A stretch of DNA of 64,000 nt. It comes from Seison nebaliae (Eukaryota > Rotifera > Pararotatoria > Seisonacea > Seisonidae). Under the pieces are notes generated by a model that saw only the letters and a list, made by a program, of their open reading frames with translations, had not been told where the DNA came from and did not search any database. Below are positions 21,369-31,463 of the stretch, piece by piece; the first letter of the stretch is position 1; each line of letters begins with the position of its first letter. Where the stretch lies: NCBI GenBank assembly GCA_023231475.1, contig JALJEE010000226.1:40169-104168 (forward strand). Reading direction: 5' to 3'. The translations under genes and the position numbers were made by a program.

Positions 21369-22274
21369 TTATTCATTCGTTTGCAATCTAAATGGTAAAT
21401 GATTCGCATCACCATAACTAAGGAAGGAAATGTTGCCATTTGAATGAATTTGTAGTTTTGTAATTGACGTGTGTCGAATGTCGAATCGTGTCCAGAATTC
21501 TGGTGGAAACTCGACAAATCTTATCAATAAATAACGAATGACATTTCCATGACACACCATCAACGTGTTGACGTCATGTTCGAATGTTTCGAAATATTTT
21601 TGGAATGCTAATTCTAATCGATTATTCGTCTCAATATAATGAGATTTGTATTGATCGGGAACTTCCTCACCAGCCGACGGATATGGATATCCTTCTTCGA
21701 TCATTTTTTCTTTCTCATATTTCTTCAATTGTTCCCCATTTAATTCTTGTCGAATTAAATTGAAAGTTTCCGTCGCTCGAGTCATCGTAGAATAAATGGC
21801 ACGATGAAAAACAATGTTAGAATCTCTTAAAAATATTCCAGTTCTTTTAGCTTGAGCTCGTCCTTTTTTCGTTAATTTTCTTTTTTCATCATTCTCTCTA
21901 TAATGATATTGGCCGTGTCGAATCAAATAAATCGTATGTTTTCCTTTATTCGAACGATAATTTCCCCAATGAGGTTCAAATTTTATAGTATTCTTTGAGA
22001 AATTTCCAATTTGCTCAGATATCGGAAATTTTGGAGATTCGATAGGGCATTCATCATATGACCAACAAACTGGTGATGGTACATCATCCAAAGGGAACCA
22101 GTCATTCGATATCAGATGATCAGTATCACAATGATAAGATGATGGATTTCTAAAAGGGAAATATGTATTTAAACTTTCTATCTTGAGTAAATTAGTGTAA
22201 AGGAATACCAAAGCGAGAAAGATTGCCATTGGTAAAAAAAAATAAAAAACAATTGAAATCTTTCGAATTCTCAT
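21369..22274 (-). CDS. PGAM5: PGAM5-like mitochondrial Ser/Thr phosphatase
   Basis: A histidine-phosphatase-superfamily member that acts as a mitochondrial protein phosphatase in mitochondrial dynamics and stress signalling. 301 codons in one exon from ATG. An N-terminal hydrophobic helix at about residues 9-28 (FYFFLPMAIFLALVFLY) would anchor it in the membrane. The catalytic phosphohistidine motif is LIRHGQYHY near residue 118. It is followed by LTKKGRAQAKRTG, STMTRATET, and the second histidine in VCHGNVIRYLLIRFVEFPPEFW. The end SITKLQIHSNGNISFLSYGD fits PGAM5. The multimerisation motif WDxNWD of vertebrate PGAM5 is not intact: a divergent FEPHWGNYR stands before the catalytic domain. Confidence 0.9.
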   Translation of the reverse strand: MRIRKISIVFYFFLPMAIFLALVFLYTNLLKIESLNTYFPFRNPSSYHCDTDHLISNDWFPLDDVPSPVCWSYDECPIESPKFPISEQIGNFSKNTIKFEPHWGNYRSNKGKHTIYLIRHGQYHYRENDEKRKLTKKGRAQAKRTGIFLRDSNIVFHRAIYSTMTRATETFNLIRQELNGEQLKKYEKEKMIEEGYPYPSAGEEVPDQYKSHYIETNNRLELAFQKYFETFEHDVNTLMVCHGNVIRYLLIRFVEFPPEFWTRFDIRHTSITKLQIHSNGNISFLSYGDANHLPFRLQTNE

Positions 22275-23194
22275 TTCGAGTCGAATATCGATTTACATTT
22301 TATTCACACTCATTTTATAACAACTTCTGAAATTATATTATATTCATTTTCTTATAAATTTCCCATTATATTGAATGAATTAAAAAAGTTAGATGAAATG
22401 ATTAATATTAATATCATTCCATTCCACTTCACTAGTCTTCGTCGATGAGGAATTTGTTGTGATTAATTATTATTAACAATCTCCATTAGATATTAATTTG
22501 ATATTCGTTAAAAAGGAATTGAGCAGAAGTTCTTGTATATCTCCTCCTAATTACATAAGAGAAGGATATTATTTTCATATACTTAATATGATTCGTCTAT
22601 GAGCGGAAGATGATATTTCTGCTTATTTTTATACGTTCCGATCATTTCAATAAGATAATGTAGTCAACTGAATAAACAATGGGAGGATAGTTAAAGAGGA
22701 AATGTTCGAAGATTTCGAAGGAATTTCTCAGTTTTCAATTCCTCCAAATTCTTTCAGTCTATTAACAACTAATTAACCTTGACGTATTTGTCATATTTCT
22801 CATTGTTATATTCCCAATGAGAAGTGGGAAATAAACCAACTAATTCGAACCGTTAGACGTTAATGGATCGATTCGATTCGAGTAGGCAATCTGGAGAAAT
22901 TTCCAGATTATTTGAAGTTGGAATAAGGAAAATAGCTGATGGGACGTGATTTTTCAATTATTTGCACACAACTGTGTCCCTCACAAAAAATTACCGTTCA
23001 TTTAACTCTTTCACCTGCTTCAATTACACTCTTTTCCTCTCCGTTACCGTGAACATACAAAAAATTCATTTGGAATAAAGTAAATTGGACTGGAGCACTT
23101 TTGATTTGTAGGAACAATGGACATTATGATTATTTGAAGTTGCCTTCAACTGAAGCGAGTAACCTTCAATTAGCATGATGTATGATGAAATTGT

Positions 23195-23341
23195 TTATTT
23201 AATTTTCACAAACTTCGACTTATCGGAAGTTCCCGCATTCCGATTCTTATGTGGCACCAAAGAAAATATTGAAAATTTTTCAGTATAACTTTTTCCTATT
23301 GAATTAGGAGACGGAAACTTGCCTCTGTATGTGCAGGAGAA
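23195..23341 (-). other. Candidate terminal exon (weak)
   Basis: On the minus strand a CACATACAG acceptor is followed by an open frame, GKFPSPNSIGKSYTEKFSIF..., ending in basic residues and TAA at 23195. It reads like protein but has no ATG of its own and no identified partner exon. It might belong to a small minus-strand gene in this interval. Confidence 0.15.
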
Positions 23342-24159
23342 GAATAAATGTTCTATTCTTATGATAATTCTAATAGAACATAAGAAAATTCCGTTTCTTC
23401 TTGAAATCGTGTAGTACACAATCCTTCGTGTATATATGTGTTTGTGTGTGTGTGTGTCGTGTGAGTGCGGGGCAAGTCGCTTATAATATAATTATCGTTC
23501 TACTCTGCTGATATAGAGAAATAAGATTGGTCTATTATTATTTTATTTTGTTGGGAAGGAATGAAAAAGAATAATAAGGAGAAAAATAAACGAAATAAAA
23601 CGAAAGTTGCAATATCGTCATTGAGCTATTTCTCACGGTTATATTAATAGGTACCATCACTTACTTCTACGAGGTGTTCGTATATATCACATACGGTTAC
23701 AGTAACTAACTGAATATTAATTAATTGGAGAATGGGAGAATTAATTCGTACGTTACATATCGAAAAATGTAGGGAGCATTATACATCTCTAAAGAGTATT
23801 ACGGTCATTTAAGTACGTTTATGTTCGTCAATTTCAAATTGAATTTTATTAATTCGATAAATAAATAAGAAAATCTCCATTATCCTTATAATAACGGAAT
23901 AACATTAAATTAATTTATATCATCATACAATGCTATTATATGGAAGAACGTAGCTATTTTCTGTTACAACATTAAATTTTCCTTCTCATTCTTTCAGATG
24001 AATAAATAAATCTCTTTCTTATTCTTACGATTATTATGTCCCAAACTAACCAACAATTATTATTCAATTCAATTTGTTTCATATATGAAACTATAGTTAG
24101 TAATCGATTAATTTGTTTATTTTCTTCATCAAACTTCATTTTGAAATTTCCCATCATTT

Positions 24160-24321
24160 TCAATTCGAATTCATCATTCGAATTGTTTCATTAAATTTCT
24201 CCTCAACAATCTCGATGTCTGTGAGGACATCACATGTCGAACCAATTGCATCATCATCATCATCATTATCATCACCATGATCGAAATTATCGAAATGATA
24301 AAATTTATAAATGAAAAACAT
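24160..24321 (-). CDS. Small acidic ORF (53 aa), uncertain
   Basis: ATG to TGA on the minus strand, 53 residues. The start is hydrophobic/aromatic. An Asp run (GDDNDDDD) comes from the ATC microsatellite, then a helical acidic end (VLTDIEIVEEKFNETI). No homology recognised. It may be chance, or an exon of an unseen gene. Confidence 0.15.
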   Translation of the reverse strand: MFFIYKFYHFDNFDHGDDNDDDDDAIGSTCDVLTDIEIVEEKFNETIRMMNSN

Positions 24322-25877
24322 AAAAATTTTTTAAACAAATTCTTTCGAAACAATTAGTAATTTGGGAGTGGGAGGCAATTTGAAAGACAAAGCAACTTCT
24401 TTCTATTCAACTAATCTACCGCCTCCTTCACTCGATTACTCATATTCACTCTGATCTCAACACAACCATTCCGACGGTCGTTATCATCGTTCCCCGTCGA
24501 CAGTTGTTGATGTTCAACAGTAATATATCAGAAGAACAGTAAACACCTCAATCGTTGGAAAGTGATGAGCTGATATGAAAACAACGGATTGATTTCGTTA
24601 ACTGACTGTTTTGTTGGAATTAATTATGAAATGTTTGACTTGAAAAACGGATTTCCCAAAATGAGTTGTCGATGATAACGGTTCTCTGACATCAGTCACC
24701 TTCTGGAAGAGATTGCACAACCAGCCGTTACAAAATGATTGTAGAATTTGATTATTATTGCGAAAGGAGACTATTGAAGGACAAATTTAAAAGTAAGTAG
24801 TCTACTAATATTCATGTGCTGTCATGTTGATATATGCATGAATATGTGAAATATTCTCCGGGTGGTATGGGAGATCGCAACATGCCTCCCTACTTTCTCC
24901 CCTAAATCGATGTGCATTAAAGAAATGAATCAATAAATATCATTCCTCTCCAAAAAAAAAAGAACTTCCAAGTCAATGCCATTTTAACAGAATGTGTGAT
25001 GTTCCAGTGGAGAAGTGTTATCGATTTCCGGACCTGATGACGGAAAATAAGTCTTATTCATAACACACAAATAGGAGGAAAACAAAAGTATTATATCTTT
25101 TATGTATATTGTTATATCCAAGAGAATTTATTCCAGTCCATTATGTAAATGGCACTACATGGCTACTTCTATTCATTTCATTTATTTTCCTCCCAAAACA
25201 AAACATCTTTCATGTTTGGCAAATCTCAACGGATTCTTCCAACGGGAATTCCTTCAATTCCCAAGAACATTTCTTTTAATTATCTCCGATTCATTTGGAT
25301 TTGAAAGAGAATCTGAAAGAAACATGTCTAAATGATTAATTCCTCTTATTTTCCTTCTCATTTCAGATCTCAATCCATCATTCGGAAGAGCTTGTAACCA
25401 GTAACACTTTCCAATATTTCCATAAAATTCAGTAACAAAAATATTATTATCCCAAGAAATTTCAACGGATGTTGTTTAAGAACGTGAAGAAAAAGACAAT
25501 CTACTCGAAAACCTCAATAAAGAATCGGTCAACAAACTCTTTCACATTACAAAGAAGAAGAAGAAGATATCTTCGTTAACATCTATTATCATATTTAATA
25601 TTCAGAATATATCATCTTCAATATCACTCACAAAAAAAAAACGTACCGGAAGAAGTATAGTTCGTTTGAAAGTTTTCTCCGTCAACATTTCATAAAAGAA
25701 GCGACAAAACATTACGACTATTCTTCTTCTTTAATGCTATAACTCTCTTCAAAAAAAAGGCAAAAAGGAAAACTATTGATATTCGAAATATTCTTTTCTT
25801 TTACTTCAAAAAAAAAAACAATACTTTATATCGAAACCAATCTTTCTCGCTACAAATTTAATATTCAACAATATTGC

Positions 25878-26289
25878 TTAATCTACAATTTCAACTTTCT
25901 CACGCAATTCCCATTTTAAGAATAAGGATTTTATTTTATTCGTCACAAATCTTTTCTTTCGAGAATCATTCAATGCTTCAGCCTGGTTAGTCATCTGATA
26001 TTTTATCGATTGCTTAACGAAACTATTCTAAACTCAATTTCCCAATTGAATTTTCATTAACTCTACACGTTCTCTCTCTAATTGTCGAAGTAAACGTCGA
26101 GTGAAGTAGACCAGACACATCCCAACTCATATGAAACAGAGTCGTTCTTGAATTTGACGTCAAGAGTTTGATCGTTTGACAATAATTAGTTTTTCCATTA
26201 GAAAAGGTATTTTCACCATTATTAAGACGATATGATGATGATATCGATAAGATTAACCATAACAATCTTAAAACATTAATTTCGACCAT
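25878..26289 (-). CDS. Candidate small secreted protein (two exons, 110 aa)
   Basis: Exon 1 (26062-26289) starts at an ATG and encodes an apparent signal peptide (MVEINVLRLLWLILSISSS), then a polar region with two cysteines and the stretch STIRERTCR. A GTTAATG donor and an ACCAG acceptor bound a 79-nt intron. Exon 2 (25878-25982) joins in phase 0 and adds AEALNDSRKKRFVTNKIKS... with a dibasic/tetrabasic site (RKKR), ending in TAA. The layout would fit a secreted peptide precursor or an extracellular fragment. I recognise no family. The evidence is an open frame, a leader and consistent splicing only. Confidence 0.3.
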
Positions 26290-26400
26290 CCATCATTCGT
26301 ATCGTTAAAATGATCTTGGAAATTCTACGTGAGAGTTTATTCCACCAATTCTTTAACGGGATGTCAATATAAACAGTCTCATATATTGATTTATTGGAAA

Positions 26401-26418
26401 GAGAGAGAGAGAGAGAGA
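26401..26418. repeat. (GA)n microsatellite
   Basis: Nine GA units in an AT-rich non-coding context, about 300 bp upstream of the small four-exon gene. Confidence 0.9.
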
Positions 26419-26721
26419 CCATCAAATTTTCACGATAAAGTATCGAGAAATTCCGTCATTATGGTTCTCTCTGAACATTAAGCGAAAAAATAAAAACATC
26501 GTTTTTAACACTGTTGTAGTCGAAGGTCAAGGAATATTTATAATATTATTCAGTTTCAATTCATTATCACTATTCATTCTCCATTTCTACTTTGTCCTTT
26601 TTATTTTTCAATTAACTTTTTTTTTTTCATAAAATCATATCGAGATTCGTTTTATTAAAAACATTAAACAACCATTAATTACATTTTTAGATTTTATTCT
26701 AGTTAGTAATGTCAATCGTCA

Positions 26722-29700
26722 ATGGACAAAGTGAAAACGAGAAAACAATTAAGAAGCAACAATAGTAGTTCAACAGCGAGCACCGATACTCGAAATATTG
26801 AACGTCCAATATCATCTGGTATCAGTAATATTTGGAATTACATTCGAGGTACACTTGCTTACGAAGCGGAAGCAGAAGAAACATTTTCAACTTCATCAAC
26901 CGATTCATTATCGTCAGATAAGGGGAATAGTCGACGTAAACAATATCCATCAACGAGCGTTAGTTTATCTCATTAAATCTTCTCTGAAAGACGAATGGAG
27001 TGGATAATTGATAATGTTAAGAAAATATAAATATAAATGAGTAAAAAGAAATAGAATTCCCATTGAGAAATCATCAGTAGCCGATTATGATTCATTAACT
27101 ATTGTCTTAAATGCATAGTGATTATATAATTCTGATATTTTACAACATAAATACAGTTGCCCATTCTCCATTTGCATCTTCACATCTCCCATTCTCTTTT
27201 TATCTAATTCTATTATTTTCTTCCTTTTTGAAGGTCGTTATCGACGGAAAATATATTTATCCAGTTCCCAGAATATCTAATCTTAACAGATCAATCATCG
27301 AAGAAGCTGGTGAAGTTTGACGATTTTCTCTTGTTTCACTCAATTTCTCATTAACATCTCATTCCCGTTAACGATGTGACAATTATTTGTTTTATTGCTC
27401 AGTGAGTTGGGGGGAGAGCGATTGCTTTTGAACTTGCCACTAAATTCACTTTTGATTGTACTTTCCTTCTCCTAACCGTCAATTATTTACTTCTTACATT
27501 CTTCTAATCACGAAATCATTACTACTTATTTTTAGTAACAACAATAGGAATTCAAATATTTCGAAAAGAATTTTCATCCCGTTTTTGTCGATTTATGATG
27601 TTGACAAGTCGAATTAGACCGCAAGTATTCCGAAGAGAAAAGTAGATTATCTGATCATTAACTTGATTAATATGGTGAGTTGATATCATTAATCTTCTTC
27701 AGATTACTATAAGCAGAAAAAGAAATATCTTCTCGTTGTCATGACAACCTCATTTAATGATTAATAGTAAACAAATATTTAGTCATATGTTTAGTTTCAA
27801 GTATTCTTTCGTTTATTCAATCAATTATTTATCCGAATGTGACTCCGTGACGATGGAGAAAATTCTCTAGAATATGAATCGTTTATAGTCGAATAATTGT
27901 TAAGTTAATTATGTTCAACTGAATGAATGGATAAATAGATGGATGGCTAAATGTATATATAAACAGGTAAACGGAAACGAATAAACAACTTTCTTCTCAA
28001 CACAAATCTACAAACAGAATTGAGAACAGAATTAAATAGTGCGTGATATGAAATCCCATTTAATTTTCTTAACGAAAAACTAGCCGATAGAAATCGAAAT
28101 TTAAATGACTAATATGTTTAACACTTTCGTTCCATAACAACCGACTAAACTCCGAACAATTAACGTTAATAATAGGATTTGTTCTGATACTTTTCTTCTC
28201 TAGTCGAAATCATATGTTCTTGCAATTTACACCATCGAATGTTCGATTTGAAAAGTTACTCTCTCCACAATCATCATCATCATCATCATCATAGTAGTCA
28301 TAGGTAAATTTAGTAATTAAATTCAGATGTTGCTTCCATCGAACTCTTCATGATTTGTTGATTTGAAAGTTCTTTTAATTTCAAACAATTCATTCTCCAA
28401 TAGAGAAGTAGTTGATGAATCGAAATTTATTATATGTAGGAATTTGATGGATGAATTAATAGAGGATGTCATCTATTTATTCGTCTGTTCGACGAATTAA
28501 TCAATTTCATAAAATCATTCAATTCAACATCTGTCTTTCAACTTATTCATTATTTGGCAATGAACATCATACATGTATTATAGTTACATTAAGACGATAA
28601 TTGAGTGTTCTCATAACAATAACACTTAGGAAATTGATTATGAAATAATATTATCTCCAAAAATCAATTGAATTATTTCGGGAGAAATATGAAGAGAATT
28701 TTAGGTAGAACGCACAATACTCATCATCATACGACAATACTTATCGCATAAATTATTATGCGGAATAAAGAACGGAAAAGCATTTTATCCAGTTCTTTTC
28801 TCTCAATACACGATGATTTATTATGATATAATTCTATTATTTATTCAGCGTCATGATCAAGAGGAGAAGAATTGGATCATTCATGTGAATTGACTAATGT
28901 AAGTTGGATGAATGTAGAAATTAAAATAATTCATTTATTTCCTTCAGATTACGTTGTGCACTTATGTGCTTTCCCCCTCATCTCTAATGTCATCTGCATA
29001 TAAGCACCAGTTATATCTTCATCATTCGTCTGCAATGAGAGAAGTGGCAAATGCTCTCATATTTATTTTAATGTTAGTCCGTAGAACTATGTCTTCTTTT
29101 TTCTACTCATCCATCAAATGATATGTACAACTGACTTAAAAATTTCATTATAATAGAAATATAGACAAATAAAAGAAAATAAAACATTTTATAGAATTAA
29201 TGTAACGAATGCATATGATGTGATAAGTGTTGTGGAAGTAACATAAGAATTATTTTTCTCATTCAAATCGAGAAAGAAAGAGACACGAAGGAATGACGAA
29301 CCAATTCACTCCGACAATAATGTTCGTGTAATATAGACGGAATGAAAGAAAATTCCCATATACATCTTAATGTCTTCTCCATGTCCATACCACTTTCTTA
29401 TGTCATATTTGAATGTGCATGTGGAAGAGACGTGTATGTCTATTCTCAATCTTCCGCCCATTCACGTAGGCATAGAAACGTAAGCCGTTGAATACATGGA
29501 AGGATATATTCACCTCCTCGCTACTTGAAAGAAGGTTGAAATACACGTACATAAATACATAGCTCGATTGTACATGTGCATATGCATGTATAGAAGTTGA
29601 CATATATACATGTATATCAACATTATATATTTTTTTATGTTTTTTATATATATATATAAATATAAATATATATGTATGTATGTGTGTGTGTGTGTATGTT

Positions 29701-31463
29701 TTACTTTATTTTTTTAGCTTCTGGTGTAATATTATGTTATTGGGTAACATCACAAAGTTACAGATATTGAATGTTTCTTAAAAAAGAAGAAAAATTGATG
29801 AGTTTCATTCTCCTCCACTTCCTGAAACTAAACTCATAATCAGACAACAGTCAAAAAAGGAACGATCAACATGATAATGGAAAGTTTCAAGGGAAAAACT
29901 TGTCAAAATTGAACTATTCTAATAGATTTCCCCATTACATATGAGTGTGTATGAAAGTAGCCTGAAGTTCTCTTATTTATCGCTTCCTTTCTATCCCTAC
30001 AAAGAGAACAGAGGTCGTTCGCTGTCTTTTCTAGAAGATCCTGTGCTACTCGTTGAGGAAAAGATAGAGAATATATTCTCGTAATAAATTCAATTAAATT
30101 ATTCATTCTTCTTATTCTTCTCGAACATTATTTACGTTATTCCTCTTCATTTCTTCCCTCATTCCATGCTCATTCTTATCACAATACATCACATATTCAT
30201 TATGAATGTCCGTGATCATGAATTCTTTCACACAATTCGACGATACGTATCCATGATCGACGTCATAAAACATAATAAATTATTTATTCGTAACGGGAAA
30301 TCTGTTGTGTTAAATGAACGGTTGGAAAATGAGTGTGTGGAGAGACAGTTCCGAAATTGATCTCGAACGTCTTTGTTTGATGATTCGATGAAATTGATAA
30401 TTTCGCTTTATGCATCTCATATGGAGAATGAATGACTGAATGAATGAATGAATTGTTGCGAGTCGAATGAATAATATGATAGGAGAAATAACGATTGTAA
30501 TAATTGATGAGTCTCATTTCATCTCACAATTAATCATTCATTCATTCATTAATTATTATTATTATTTCATTTCTATCTAAATTTCTACTTTTAAAATTTC
30601 TGATATTCGGAAAATTTTCTTCGGATTCATTTTTTCTTAAAATTTTCCGAAAAAATGATTTTTTTTTTTAAATTCCGAAAATTATTTTCTTTTTCTCAAT
30701 GAAAGATTTTTGTTTCTTTTGGGATTGGGACGAATGTATGAAACATATTCATCTCAACATTAATTAATTGATTAATTGAAACAGAATGGGACGGGATTGT
30801 AATAAGAATGAGAGAAGCCAAACGGCATCGGATAGTTTTAGAAACGGAAAGAGGAAATGGCGACTACCTCGTCCCTTCAAAGTTAGTTTGATCAAAATAT
30901 TTTTTCCATCCACTCATCATAACGTTCTCATCGATAATACTTCACATATCCATGCCATGAATAGGATGTATGATAAAATGCTTCTTCTTCTTTGATTCCT
31001 TCATTTAATTTATCTCAAAATATTTAACTTCCAATTCGTCCAACAACACTAATGATAATATTAGTTATAATAAAATTGAATAAGATTGAAGAAGAAAGAT
31101 ATCATATTTACATAAGATCTTCTTCTTCCGTTTCTTTTATTTTTTGTTAGGAGAGAATTGAAAAAAGGAAAAGATAATTCAACATTTCTCTAACAAACGA
31201 TAAAAATTCCTCATTGTTATTTAATTAATTAATAATTCTATTAATCATTCACTGTGGATATGAACGAAATCCTTCTAACAATCTCTCTCATTCGTCGATC
31301 GTTTCCTGCTTTCGAGAATGAAAAGTAAATAACATCTTTCTTCACATCTATTCCTCACCAAAACATCTTTTCATTCTTTTATTTCTCTTCTCATTCATTT
31401 AGTCGACGAAAGAGGTCGTCCTACCGTCATCAACAGGAAATTCGTTTGGTGCCGTCCATTTAA
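26722..31463 (+). CDS. Unrecognised small four-exon gene (156 aa), predicted
   Basis: Proposed exons 26722-26958, 27234-27309, 30785-30881 and 31403-31463 join in phases 0, 1 and 2 with good donors (GTTAGT twice, GTGAAG) to 156 residues and a TAA. The start is fixed by an in-frame TAA just upstream within the same exon. The protein is Ser/Asn-rich at the N-terminus (KTRKQLRSNNSSSTAS). It then reads GISNIWNYIRGTLAYEAEAE, GKYIYPVPRISNLN, and a charged end (RMREAKRHRIVLETERGNGD). No domain recognised. The last two exons overlap, in another frame, the proposed 5' coding exons of the plakin gene. At most one reading of them may be real. Confidence 0.35.
27310..30784. other. Long non-coding / intronic interval upstream of the plakin exon
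   Basis: 3.5 kb of AT-rich DNA with an ATC repeat near 28267-28291, a TA/TG compound microsatellite near 29645-29696 and ATGA/TTCA repeats near 30435-30545. Minus-strand frames at 29403-29603, 29903-30106 and 30284-30517 are open, but nothing else supports them. It most likely contains introns and control sequence for the genes at its right end. Confidence 0.5.
29645..29696. repeat. Compound TA / TG microsatellite
   Basis: TATATA runs grade into TATG and then TG repeats over about 50 bp. The sequence is non-coding. Confidence 0.85.

Larger units (their letters stand above)
22275..26721. other. Long, mostly non-coding interval
   Basis: About 4.4 kb of AT-rich DNA with few open frames. It contains a GT/TG run at about 23437-23465, a GA run at 26401-26418, an ATC repeat near 24251-24275, and three candidate small coding pieces listed separately. 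A possible spliced leader-like exon pair starts with ATG 24736 (donor GTAAGT at about 24793, acceptor TTTCAG near 25366). It would encode only about 31 residues, so I do not call it. It probably holds regulatory sequence for the genes to the right. Confidence 0.5.

Noticed and set aside
24736-25410. Two-exon reading giving a roughly 31-residue peptide
   Set aside because: Good donor and acceptor, but the product is too short and unrecognised; could equally be a 5' UTR intron.
29903-30106. Minus-strand 67-codon ORF with a CSLC motif
   Set aside because: Starts with ATG and reads plausibly, but no splice partner, leader or homology; length is within chance for this interval.
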